From the IMG/VR virus record IMGVR_UViG_3300020394_000877, positions 1-25,844 of that record: 25,844 nt of DNA. One strand, 5' to 3'. Numbering within the stretch: the stretch's first letter is position 1; each line of letters opens with the position of its first letter. The stretch is from a virus. Below are positions 16,104 through 22,480 of this stretch, piece by piece. The notes below the pieces were generated by a model that saw only the letters and a program-made list of their open reading frames with translations, had not been told where the DNA came from and made no database searches. The translations under genes were made by a program, and so were the position numbers.

Positions 16104-16132
16104 TGGCGGGGGCGGTTTTACTGCCCCTGCCA
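16104..16132 (+). other. Stable hairpin after the cobS-like gene
   Basis: Arms 16104-16113 and 16123-16132 pair over 10 bp with one G-U, around a 9-base loop, six bases past the stop. There is no U tract, so it is probably not a terminator. After cleavage at ribozyme 2 it would sit at the 3' end of the cobS-like mRNA and could shield it from exonucleases. Confidence 0.7.
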
Positions 16133-16133
16133 A

Positions 16134-16189
16134 TCTCTGATAGTCGGATGTGATCCGGCCTGATGATTGGGAAACCATGAAATCAGAGA
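16134..16189 (+). ncRNA. Hammerhead ribozyme 2, type III, between cobS-like and cobT-like genes
   Basis: Stem III is TCTCTGAT (16134-16141) with ATCAGAGA (16182-16189), 8 bp. A142 is the cleavage base (AUA; cut predicted after 16142). Stem I is GTCGGA (16143-16148), loop TGTGA, TCCGGC (16154-16159), with one G-U. CTGATGA is 16160-16166. Stem II is TTGG-GAAA-CCAT (16167-16178). GAA is 16179-16181, and A182 pairs with U141. Compared with ribozyme 1, stem II changes a C-G to a G-C pair, stem III is longer by different paired bases and stem I differs at several pairs, while all core bases are kept. That is compensatory change under selection for the fold. Confidence 0.93.
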
Positions 16190-16204
16190 CACAGACACAG
16201 ACAG
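16187..16204 (+). repeat. Three AGACAC/AGACAG hexamers before the cobT-like gene
   Basis: AGACAC, AGACAC and AGACAG run directly into AGGAG. The first hexamer overlaps the last bases of ribozyme stem III, so ribozyme and tract form one compact cassette. Confidence 0.85.
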
Positions 16205-16216
16205 GAGCAACTAGAT

Positions 16217-18190
16217 ATGTCTTATATCATTGCACAAGATTTAACCCACGCAGTAGACACTGCAATACAGACAAGCCTGAGACACTTGCCCGACTTTGGT
16301 AAAGTTGAATGTCAGGTTACTTGGCACGGTGGTGTCACGGCAGGGACCAACTGGTCTCTCAATGATACTGAGGACGGCAAATACCTACGCAGTCGTATCA
16401 ATATGCCTACTCTGCCAGCTACAGCATCTGTCACCAGATATGAGGCTGACACCATGACAGGCTTCGCCATCCATGAGATGGGCCATAATATCTGCACAGA
16501 TTTAGATGTCTGGAAAGAGGCATGCCGTAAAGGCAAAGAATATGCCCAGATATTAAATGCTTTTGAAGACCCACGCATGGAACTGGACTTGGTGTCACGG
16601 GGCCGTTTCGCTGGTGCCAGAAAATATTTAGAATTACTGACAGAATACTGTGTCAGTCATTCTAGACAAAATGGCTGGCACCCTGCTAATCCACGGTCTC
16701 TGTCATTCAGCATCAACACACTGGCTTATGTAGAGATGTGCGGCTATGAAGTGCCGTCTGCGGATGGCCTGTTGGATGAGGCTGGCCCGTTGGCCCCACA
16801 CATTCGCATGTGGGCCGACAAGTTGAAGCTGTGTAAAACAACAGCGGATGCATGGGCTTTGACACAAGAATTTGTGGACTACTACCCACAGCAACAGGAA
16901 GAGCCAGACGGTCAGCCAGATGTTGGTGAAGGTCAGGAAGGTGACCGGCCAGACACAGACAATCAGACCATGTCTTCTGATGTTACTGAAACACCGGATG
17001 CTGACAGTGCAGAAGCTGATGCAGATGCAGAGGCTGATGCTGATGCTGATGCAGAGGGTGATGCACAAGGTGCAACAGACACTGATGAGGCTGATGATGC
17101 TGAACAGCAGACACCCGATGCCCAGTCACCTGTCAAAGGTTTTAGTCCTGATGCCGGTGATGGCAGTGTCGTAGATGACATCAACCCTCTGGACCAGATG
17201 GATGCAGAACGTGATGTGCGGCCTATGGCTGACAATATTACAGACCGCAATCCAGATGCCCGTGGTCTAAAAGTGGTAGACATAGCGCGGAATTCTCAAC
17301 TGTCTCTGGAAGGTGGTTCCATCAAGTCCGGTAAGACACGGGCCAAGCAGATACGGGCAGACTTACCCCGCTCAGTAGGTGCGGCAAAGCAACGTATAAC
17401 ACGACTGTTAACCAACCCAGACAGACGGGGCGAATTGCGGAACCGTGACAAGGGACGTTTGGACAGGGGCCGTTTACACCGCCTGTCTAGCAATTCCAAT
17501 AATGTCTTTAACAAGACATGGAAGCGGTCAGGTTATCGGACAGCCGTTGGTATCATGGTGGACAATTCATCATCCATGCGCGGCTCAGACAACCATGATG
17601 CAGTCAAGCTGGCTTTTGTGTTGGGTGATGCTATGTCAGCGGCCAACATCAAGTTCTCTGTCTCATCGTTTCCTAGTGTCCAAGTCTCAGCCAGTCGTAA
17701 CACTGACTTTAAAACTGAATACACACAAGGTCATGATACGAATGGTATAGGCTGGGACCTAGCTGAAATGGGTATGAGACCCACGTATGAGACTGGTGGC
17801 CGTATTAGACCAGACACCGATGACAGCACAACACTTAAGCCGTTCAACATGCCTTGGTCTAAGTCCGACTACAATGTGACTACCCTATGGGGTAACACTG
17901 GTGGCGGTACACCCATGACTGAGGCTCTCATGACTATGGCATCACAGATGCGCGACTTGGATGAAGATAAGAAAGTTATATTCATCCTGACAGACGGTGG
18001 TGCCGGTGGTCCAGACCTTGAGCAGATGGTCAAGCTGGCTAACCAGTGGGGCATCAAAGTTGTCGGACTTGAGGTGGCACATTACGGGTCACGTAAAGAG
18101 TTTGCCGACTGCTTGAACGCAAACATCTGGGGCCGCACTGTCCATGAAATTCTGATGGACTTGGACAAGCTGGCTGATGAACTTGCCTAA
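16217..18190 (+). CDS. CobT-like VWA protein with a zinc-peptidase-like motif
   Basis: A 657-residue protein; AGGAG lies ten bases before the ATG. The N-terminal domain has His-Glu-Met-Gly-His at 86-90 (HExxH), followed by NAFEDPRMELD, the layout of CobT-type N-terminal domains. Residues ~225-300 are an acidic low-complexity linker of Asp/Ala/Glu repeats. The C-terminal VWA domain has a complete MIDAS: D449-x-S451-x-S453, T565 and D593 (LTDGG). Together with the upstream MoxR-type ATPase it makes a CobS/CobT-like motor-adaptor pair. In cobaltochelatase such pairs drive metal insertion with CobN; in other MoxR-VWA systems they remodel proteins. The presence of HExxH raises possible proteolysis, but CobT relatives may use it only structurally. 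Confidence 0.87.
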   Translation: MSYIIAQDLTHAVDTAIQTSLRHLPDFGKVECQVTWHGGVTAGTNWSLNDTEDGKYLRSRINMPTLPATASVTRYEADTMTGFAIHEMGHNICTDLDVWKEACRKGKEYAQILNAFEDPRMELDLVSRGRFAGARKYLELLTEYCVSHSRQNGWHPANPRSLSFSINTLAYVEMCGYEVPSADGLLDEAGPLAPHIRMWADKLKLCKTTADAWALTQEFVDYYPQQQEEPDGQPDVGEGQEGDRPDTDNQTMSSDVTETPDADSAEADADAEADADADAEGDAQGATDTDEADDAEQQTPDAQSPVKGFSPDAGDGSVVDDINPLDQMDAERDVRPMADNITDRNPDARGLKVVDIARNSQLSLEGGSIKSGKTRAKQIRADLPRSVGAAKQRITRLLTNPDRRGELRNRDKGRLDRGRLHRLSSNSNNVFNKTWKRSGYRTAVGIMVDNSSSMRGSDNHDAVKLAFVLGDAMSAANIKFSVSSFPSVQVSASRNTDFKTEYTQGHDTNGIGWDLAEMGMRPTYETGGRIRPDTDDSTTLKPFNMPWSKSDYNVTTLWGNTGGGTPMTEALMTMASQMRDLDEDKKVIFILTDGGAGGPDLEQMVKLANQWGIKVVGLEVAHYGSRKEFADCLNANIWGRTVHEILMDLDKLADELA

Positions 18191-18199
18191 ACTTAACAC

Positions 18200-18225
18200 G
18201 GGGTCACCGCTTCGGTGGTGGCCCC
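18200..18225 (+). other. Stable hairpin after the cobT-like gene
   Basis: GGGG (18200-18203) with CCCC (18222-18225), plus an inner CACCG-CTT-CGGTG (18205-18217), form a bulged GC-rich stem nine bases past the stop. No U tract follows. It matches the hairpin found just before each of the other two ribozymes. Confidence 0.65.
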
Positions 18226-18226
18226 A

Positions 18227-18276
18227 GCCACCTGATGAGGCCCGATGGTCTGGGCCGAAACGCATAGCGTAGTGGT
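18227..18276 (+). ncRNA. Hammerhead ribozyme 3, type I, after the cobT-like gene
   Basis: Stem I is GCCAC (18227-18231) with GTGGT (18272-18276), the last pair G-U. CTGATGA is 18232-18238. Stem II is GGCCC (18239-18243), an 8-base loop and GGGCC (18252-18256), with the canonical G-C at 10.1/11.1. GAA is 18257-18259. A260 pairs with U270, and stem III is a minimal CGC-ATA-GCG (18261-18269). A271 is the cleavage base (GUA; cut predicted after 18271). A very short stem III and opening at stem I are typical of type I hammerheads in bacteria and phages. It is not a copy of ribozymes 1 and 2: the strand order and stem sequences differ. Confidence 0.92.
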
Positions 18277-18284
18277 AGACCCAC

Positions 18285-18300
18285 AGACACAGACACAGAC
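18285..18300 (+). repeat. AGACAC tract after ribozyme 3
   Basis: AGACACAGACACAGAC leads into GAGAGG, the Shine-Dalgarno of the next gene. It is the third instance of the ribozyme - AGACAC tract - Shine-Dalgarno - start order. Confidence 0.85.
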
Positions 18301-18313
18301 GAGAGGTAATACA

Positions 18314-18502
18314 ATGTCTAAATTTACAGCGAGAGTAGAAGTTGTCGGACCTGTTTACAGGGACGTGATTGTTTTCGGAGACAGTCAAGCCGAACTGGTA
18401 GCAATGGCCCAGAGTGAATGGGCGCGATTAGTAGGTGGCCAAGTTGGCAACGCCCAAGCCACACAAATGGAAATTCTGGAGAAGGAAACAAACAATGACT
18501 AA
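18314..18502 (+). CDS. Small protein after ribozyme 3
   Basis: A 62-residue protein starting at the ATG at 18314, after GAGAGG. Upstream in-frame codons run through the ribozyme and are rejected. The sequence MSKFTARVEVVGPVYRDVIV, then FGDSQAELVAMAQSEWARLV, looks like a beta hairpin followed by a helix, a compact alpha/beta fold. The last bases overlap the next start (ATGACTAA). No family is recognised. Confidence 0.75.
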   Translation: MSKFTARVEVVGPVYRDVIVFGDSQAELVAMAQSEWARLVGGQVGNAQATQMEILEKETNND

Positions 18503-18716
18503 CGTAAACAAACCGGCTGAACTGTACACCGTATCAGGTGTCACACTTTATGAACATCCGCTGTATGGCAGTGATGTTCCCGTACTGGTTAAGGTTGGCC
18601 TTAACTACTATGACACTTCGTTCTATGACCCAGACCAAGGTGATATGGAATATGTAATAGACATGATTAATGAAATCAAAATAGGAGCAGGGAACCATGA
18701 GCCAGTCAAATTCTAA
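18495..18716 (+). CDS. Small acidic protein of unknown function
   Basis: A 73-residue protein beginning MTNVNKPAELYTVSGVTLYE; the ATG at 18495 overlaps the upstream stop by eight bases. GAAGGAAA precedes the start. It contains YYDTSFYDPDQGDMEYVIDM, a Tyr/Asp-rich segment followed by an amphipathic helix. The 3' end overlaps the next gene by 20 bases. No family is recognised. Confidence 0.75.
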   Translation: MTNVNKPAELYTVSGVTLYEHPLYGSDVPVLVKVGLNYYDTSFYDPDQGDMEYVIDMINEIKIGAGNHEPVKF

Positions 18717-19281
18717 TCCGGTTAAAGTCCAATTGGTGGGACACTTTCCCTATCGGGCTAAGACAGACGGGCGGTCAAGTAAGTTTCCAAAAGGAACTAA
18801 TGTGGTTGTCCTCTGGCAAGGCACCACAAACTATGGTGAAACTGTGCGTGTCGTTGATGAAGATGAGTTCCTCAAGTGTATTGATGACCAACACAGGCCC
18901 ATACCACGCTCTGTTTTTCTAAACCCAGACAGAATAAAAGAGGTCTTGGGATGGGGTGGTGCCTTACAAAACATAGACTGGTATAAGCAACATCTCATAG
19001 AGATGGGTTTGTTAAACGATGGGACAGATGGAAACAATCCTGTTTTGTTTTATGGCAAAATCAAAAATGAAACAGACAAGGCAATCCTGATAGACTTGGC
19101 TGATTTAATTGAGCCGGAGTGGTTTGCTAAATCTACCATCGTTCAACGTGGTAAGCTGACAGACCGTGACCAGCATGGTTTTGAAGCCCCGCTCTGGCTT
19201 TTGAAAAAGAAGGTGGGCGAGGTCAAGGCCAAGATGTTTGCGGACAGTCGCAGAGCGATAGAGAAGAGGCTAGTGACATGA
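18697..19281 (+). CDS. Hypothetical protein of 194 residues
   Basis: Starts at ATG 18697 after AGGAGCAGGG. The N-terminal half is beta-rich (VVVLWQGTTNYGETVRVVDE). The middle has helical stretches with WYKQHLIEMGLL, then NPVLFYGKIKNETDKAILID and EPEWFAKSTI, followed by a basic Lys/Arg-rich C-terminus. No known domain is recognised. The stop overlaps the next start as ATGA, implying translational coupling with the HTH protein. Confidence 0.75.
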   Translation: MSQSNSNPVKVQLVGHFPYRAKTDGRSSKFPKGTNVVVLWQGTTNYGETVRVVDEDEFLKCIDDQHRPIPRSVFLNPDRIKEVLGWGGALQNIDWYKQHLIEMGLLNDGTDGNNPVLFYGKIKNETDKAILIDLADLIEPEWFAKSTIVQRGKLTDRDQHGFEAPLWLLKKKVGEVKAKMFADSRRAIEKRLVT

Positions 19282-19700
19282 CAGTAGCCCCTTCAGTACC
19301 GGAAGCATTGCTTCGTAAAAGGTTTGCAAAGAAGCGAAAGCCGATGGGGTGGGTAGACCACTTCCCAATTGAAGACCCTAGACAGACACAGAACACTCTG
19401 TCACCGGCTCAGTTGCGGATAAGTTTACTGGCCTTAGACATGGAACCGGCAGAGTTACGTGCATTGTTTGGCGTGACCAACCAGACCATGAAGAACTGGT
19501 CTTCGGGCAGAACACCACTGCCCAAAGGCATCGCTGATTATCTCAGGCTCAAAGTTGCACAGCGTATCCGCGCACTGTCTATCGGAACGGGTACGCCTGT
19601 GTCTCTTGAAGAAGATTTGCCAGACAAGGTTCCCACAATGAAAGCCTTGGCGGCAATTGATGAGATACTCAAAACACTTCGTGCATATCTCAGTGCATAG
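19278..19700 (+). CDS. HTH (Xre/Cro-type) DNA-binding protein
   Basis: A 140-residue protein with a basic N-terminus (LLRKRFAKKRKPMGW) and a helix-turn-helix at ~45-85: AQLRISLLALDMEPAELRAL, FGVTNQTMKNWSSGRTPLPK. The Q/S-x3-NW layout is typical of Cro/XRE-like readers that recognise short dyads. It could regulate this operon or recognise the phage's repeated dyads. The ATGA overlap ties its translation to the gene before it. Confidence 0.78.
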   Translation: MTVAPSVPEALLRKRFAKKRKPMGWVDHFPIEDPRQTQNTLSPAQLRISLLALDMEPAELRALFGVTNQTMKNWSSGRTPLPKGIADYLRLKVAQRIRALSIGTGTPVSLEEDLPDKVPTMKALAAIDEILKTLRAYLSA

Positions 19701-19716
19701 GGAGGCAGACACAGAC

Positions 19717-20301
19717 ATGACAGACACAATCACTTTGTATCACGGTACATCTGACCTGTACCTCAATGACATTCTTGAACACGGCCTTAAATGTCGGGGC
19801 AAGAGAAAGTCCAACTGGAAGGGTCACCCATCTGCACCGGACAGGGTTTACCTCACCAGCGCATACGCTGTACATTTTGCACAAGCGGCGTGTGAGCGCG
19901 GCGGTAAACCTCTTCTGCTTCAAGTTGAGGTAGACACGGACAGACTGGTGCCGGATGAGGATGTTCTAGCACAGACAGAATTTGAAGACATGCCAGATTT
20001 GAAAGGTAAAAGTCTCAAATTCAAAACGTCTTTCTGGAAGAAAAGGACACATGAACTTGGGCATCTAGCCCAGTGGTCTTTGGACAGGCTTGGAACTGTC
20101 GCTCATATGGGTGCAATTCCAGCCTATGACATTCTGAACTGGCTTGTTCTTGATGACCACCACCCTGTCTTTGGATATCATGACCCAACCATAACGGTGA
20201 TGAACTATAAGATTTTAGGTGAGGCGTACAATCAATCGTTAGCTGAAATCGTATCCAGTCAAGGTAAGTCTGGACACAACCCATACGACTTTATTGGATG
20301 A
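19717..20301 (+). CDS. ADP-ribosyltransferase-fold protein
   Basis: A 194-residue protein starting at ATG 19717. GGAGG lies 11 bases upstream, separated from the start by the AGACACAGACAT tract itself. The N-terminal half has the ART-fold signature of PARP/Tpt1-like enzymes: LYHGTSDLYLNDILEHGLK (His9), then RVYLTSAYAVHFAQAA (Tyr45) and LLLQVEVDTDRLVPDED. Such enzymes move ADP-ribose from NAD+ to protein, RNA or DNA, or remove a 2'-phosphate from RNA. A third catalytic residue cannot be placed by eye. Phages use ARTs to reprogram host proteins. It is the last gene before a strong terminator. Confidence 0.68.
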   Translation: MTDTITLYHGTSDLYLNDILEHGLKCRGKRKSNWKGHPSAPDRVYLTSAYAVHFAQAACERGGKPLLLQVEVDTDRLVPDEDVLAQTEFEDMPDLKGKSLKFKTSFWKKRTHELGHLAQWSLDRLGTVAHMGAIPAYDILNWLVLDDHHPVFGYHDPTITVMNYKILGEAYNQSLAEIVSSQGKSGHNPYDFIG

Positions 20302-20306
20302 TTAAA

Positions 20307-20339
20307 GGGCGGTATCCTTCGGGGTGCCGCCCTTTTTTT
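20307..20339 (+). terminator. Strong rho-independent terminator of the plus-strand operon
   Basis: An 11-bp stem (20307-20317 with 20322-20332, two G-U pairs) is closed by a UUCG tetraloop and followed by seven T. It lies five bases past the stop. On the minus strand the hairpin is followed by only three T, so it may weakly stop the facing leftward transcript too. Confidence 0.95.
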
Positions 20340-20343
20340 GTGC

Positions 20344-20565
20344 CTAGTTTACGGGTGTGCCTTGCATGTCTATGTGGAACCCGCAGTCAGCACATGTGAT
20401 ACCGGAACATTCCATGTCTACGTCTGCGTCTGGATTGGCAGACAGTGTCGAGCCTGTGTCTGGGTCCATGACTACGTTCCAGTTGACACTCTCACATTCG
20501 GGACAGCCCATGAGATACCGTCTTTTCATGGAACCAAAATCTACTCTGACAATTTCACCGGACAT
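20344..20565 (-). CDS. Small zinc-ribbon protein
   Basis: A 73-residue protein with two CxxC knuckles, CPEC near residue 21 and CADC near residue 58, a zinc-ribbon layout. The start ATG at 20565 shares one base with the TGA of the resolvase gene (TGATG), giving translational coupling. Zinc ribbons of this size often bind nucleic acid or a protein partner. A role with the resolvase is inferred from coupling only. Confidence 0.72.
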   Translation of the reverse strand: MSGEIVRVDFGSMKRRYLMGCPECESVNWNVVMDPDTGSTLSANPDADVDMECSGITCADCGFHIDMQGTPVN

Positions 20566-21023
20566 CAAGACACCTCATCTATTACACACATAAGGACAGA
20601 CAGCGCATCGCTTTCGTCATCATTCGCCACATGCACATCAGGAAACTGACTGGTGACCACCAATCGGACTTTGTCTTTCTTCGCAATGCCGGACCCTGCA
20701 ACATGCTTCTTCACTGTGGTCACGCCGATTCCTCGGTATGGAATCGCCATCTCTTCACAGACAGACATCAAGACACCGCGCAGTTCCCCATATATCTGAG
20801 CCGCGTATGTCGCGCTGTGTCTCTCAACATTCTCAAAGGCCAGTTCAGTCACCGGACCTATTGCTTCAAAAAGTTTTTCGAGTTCGCGTCTGAGAGTTAA
20901 TGCTCTCATACCACCGCCCATCATTCGGGCCTTGCTCGTATCTATAGAAGTGACTGACACTTCATCACCGGACTTCCACGCAACACCACAGTGTGTCCCG
21001 ATGTCCACGCCTACTATTGTCAT
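20565..21023 (-). CDS. RuvC-like Holliday-junction resolvase
   Basis: A 152-residue RNase H-fold nuclease. GVDIGTHCGVA places Asp7 on strand 1. Glu64 lies in LAFENV, and Asp136/Asp139 lie in NDDESDALSV. E. coli RuvC uses D7, E66, D138 and D141, so all four metal-binding acids match with near-identical spacing. HSATYAAQIYGELRGVL and IAKKDKVR are also family features. It likely resolves branched replication or recombination intermediates before packaging. GGGGA is its ribosome-binding site. Confidence 0.88.
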   Translation of the reverse strand: MTIVGVDIGTHCGVAWKSGDEVSVTSIDTSKARMMGGGMRALTLRRELEKLFEAIGPVTELAFENVERHSATYAAQIYGELRGVLMSVCEEMAIPYRGIGVTTVKKHVAGSGIAKKDKVRLVVTSQFPDVHVANDDESDALSVLMCVIDEVS

Positions 21024-21054
21024 TATTATATTCCCCGACTGTGTCTATGTCTAA

Positions 21055-21083
21055 ACAGTAGACATGTCTAGTGTCTATGTCAA
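21055..21083 (-). promoter_or_regulatory. Promoter of the resolvase gene with overlapping dyad
   Basis: On the minus strand TTGACA (21083-21078) is followed after exactly 17 bases by TACTGT (21060-21055). The spacer/-10 area contains TAGACATGTCTA (21059-21070), a perfect 12-bp palindrome built from two TAGACA half-sites, a likely operator. Confidence 0.6.
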
Positions 21084-21119
21084 ACTACACAGTTTGTCAC
21101 TCTGTACTGCTGAATCAAC

Positions 21120-21474
21120 ATGATGACGATGATGACGATAAAACCGCACAAAATTACCTGTCATACTTTTTTCTCTTGTTTGTTCTGTATTTGTTCTTAT
21201 AATAAGACACTCACGCATTAAATCATAAATATATCGTCATCATCGTCATCATCTAGCATGACATCTGGTAAACACTAGACATTACAGGCGGTTACGTGAT
21301 GACAATAAGCACCGGTTTATCGTCATCTTATCGTCATCAACCGTCATCAAAACAGACTTTGTACACCGGATATGATGACGAATGATGACGATGGATGACG
21401 GTTGATGACGATAAAAAACACAAGAACATTGAAAGGGGGCTTGCGTTATGTTATTACACCATTAAAATGACGAT
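21120..21474. repeat. Iteron-rich region: candidate replication origin
   Basis: About 13 copies of GATGACGAT or close variants occur in both orientations: 21122-21139 (x2), 21233-21250 (x2), 21298, 21319-21348 (x3), 21374-21412 (x4) and 21466. Two perfect 21-bp inverted pairs are formed, 21120-21140 with 21232-21252 (91-base gap) and 21328-21348 with 21394-21414 (45-base gap). The first encloses a very AT-rich stretch, a possible unwinding element. The region is non-coding and flanked by replication and recombination genes. It could also be an operator array for a divergent promoter. Confidence 0.8.
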
Positions 21475-21505
21475 ATAATAATAATGACAGAAGGGACACA
21501 GACAG

Positions 21506-22054
21506 ATGGACAATATAGAAAAAGAATTACGCACAATGTACGGCATCGAACAGGCCAAGCATCAGATTAAACTTTATCAGGGCCGCAGAACCCGCATGGA
21601 TACCCCCATCCAGCGATATTTTAATTCAACTGCCCTCAGAAATACTTTCGCAAGGCAGATGTTTATAGCGGCTAATGTAAAGTCGCTTTATACAAAGCAA
21701 GCAATCGCAGAAGAGTTAGGCATAAGCTGGCAAGCCGCGCACACGATGGTCGAAGAATGTAAGGCCAGCGGCTGGGTAGAAGTTGATAGGAACGGTAAAT
21801 GCCCAACATATAAAGCCAGCGATTCCCTTGTCGAGGCCCACTTCTTTTATATTGATTTCCATATCCAGACCGTCAACCAAACCGGCACACGATATTTTAT
21901 TAATGCGCTGGACGAATACAGACGCGGCAAATCTAAAGCCGGTTTAGATTGTGAAAGCATCACACCATCCTTAGATTATTCACCAGACACAGACAAACAA
22001 ACAGGAAAGCACGTAAAGACAAATGTCAGATTTTTACGAACAGCAGAGCGATGA
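21506..22054 (+). CDS. Winged-helix-like DNA-binding protein
   Basis: A 182-residue protein starting after AAGGG-(GACACAGACAG). Residues ~55-105 form an HTH with a probable wing: YTKQAIAEELGISWQAAHTM, VEECKASGWVEVDRNGK. The rest is mixed and hydrophilic, with a Lys/Asp-rich tail. It is encoded directly beside the iteron region and could be its binding protein, as an initiator or repressor. That is inference from position. Its end overlaps the next frame by 32 bases. Confidence 0.72.
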   Translation: MDNIEKELRTMYGIEQAKHQIKLYQGRRTRMDTPIQRYFNSTALRNTFARQMFIAANVKSLYTKQAIAEELGISWQAAHTMVEECKASGWVEVDRNGKCPTYKASDSLVEAHFFYIDFHIQTVNQTGTRYFINALDEYRRGKSKAGLDCESITPSLDYSPDTDKQTGKHVKTNVRFLRTAER

Positions 22055-22214
22055 AGTACTAAGCATTAAAGGTGACGCAGATTGGCCAATGGCCCCGCCT
22101 GTTACCTTTGATTGTCCAACCTGTGAGGGTACGGGTTTCATAATGCGTGACACAAATACATGGTCACCTATACACTGCCCAACCTGTACCCCACAAAATG
22201 AAAAGCCCCAGTGA
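22023..22214 (+). CDS. Small zinc-finger protein (DnaJ-like CxxCxGxG)
   Basis: A 63-residue protein with CPTCEGTGFI and a second CPTC, the two knuckles of a DnaJ-type zinc module. It begins inside the 3' end of the winged-helix gene. Its stop codon lies inside the loop of the terminator at 22202-22227. The role is unknown. Confidence 0.68.
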   Translation: MSDFYEQQSDEVLSIKGDADWPMAPPVTFDCPTCEGTGFIMRDTNTWSPIHCPTCTPQNEKPQ

Positions 22215-22227
22215 GGGGCTTTGTTTT
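22202..22227 (+). terminator. Terminator overlapping the end of the zinc-finger gene
   Basis: AAAGCCCC (22202-22209) and GGGGCTTT (22215-22222) form an 8-bp stem with a 5-base loop that contains the TGA stop, then GTTTT. Reading is ended within the coding tail. Confidence 0.85.
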
Positions 22228-22279
22228 CTTCCGGTTATATATTTTCTTGCTTTTAACGACACGCTGACGCCACAGTCTG

Positions 22280-22480
22280 TCAGAAAGAACCCGCGCTACG
22301 GGTGAGCCTCTGCCAGATTTTATCTTGTTCTTCATCGGACAATCTCCTTATAGGTCTGCGACACGCACCACATAAAACCTCTTTGCTGTTATGATATACA
22401 CGCCCTCTTGTCAGTGCGCCACAGAAATCACAGACAACATGACCACATGAATGTGTGTGAAAAGGTTTATAGTTTGTCAT
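22280..22480 (-). CDS. Small zinc-binding protein
   Basis: A 66-residue protein from ATG 22480; an ATG at 22498 is also possible and neither has a strong Shine-Dalgarno. Cysteine/histidine groups THSCGHVVCDFCG and LCGACRRP give a two-knuckle zinc site, and the C-terminus is a charged helix. It overlaps the upstream gene by 14 bases and is the last gene of the primase-helicase operon. Function unknown. Confidence 0.65.
   Translation of the reverse strand: MTNYKPFHTHSCGHVVCDFCGALTRGRVYHNSKEVLCGACRRPIRRLSDEEQDKIWQRLTRSAGSF

Noticed and set aside
17075-17105. Repeated CTGATGA-like strings in the cobT-like gene
   Set aside because: They are codons of the acidic Ala/Asp/Glu linker and lack complementary stems.
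14611-18190. Cobalamin biosynthesis by the CobS/CobT-like pair
   Set aside because: No CobN or other cobalamin gene is visible; the domain pair is shared with many MoxR-VWA systems of other function.
19657-19716. Extra 20 residues at the start of the ART-fold protein
   Set aside because: They overlap the HTH gene in another frame; GGAGG and the ART motif position favour ATG 19717.
21120-21420. CRISPR array
   Set aside because: The repeats are ~9 bases in both orientations with no regular spacers; iterons or operators fit better.
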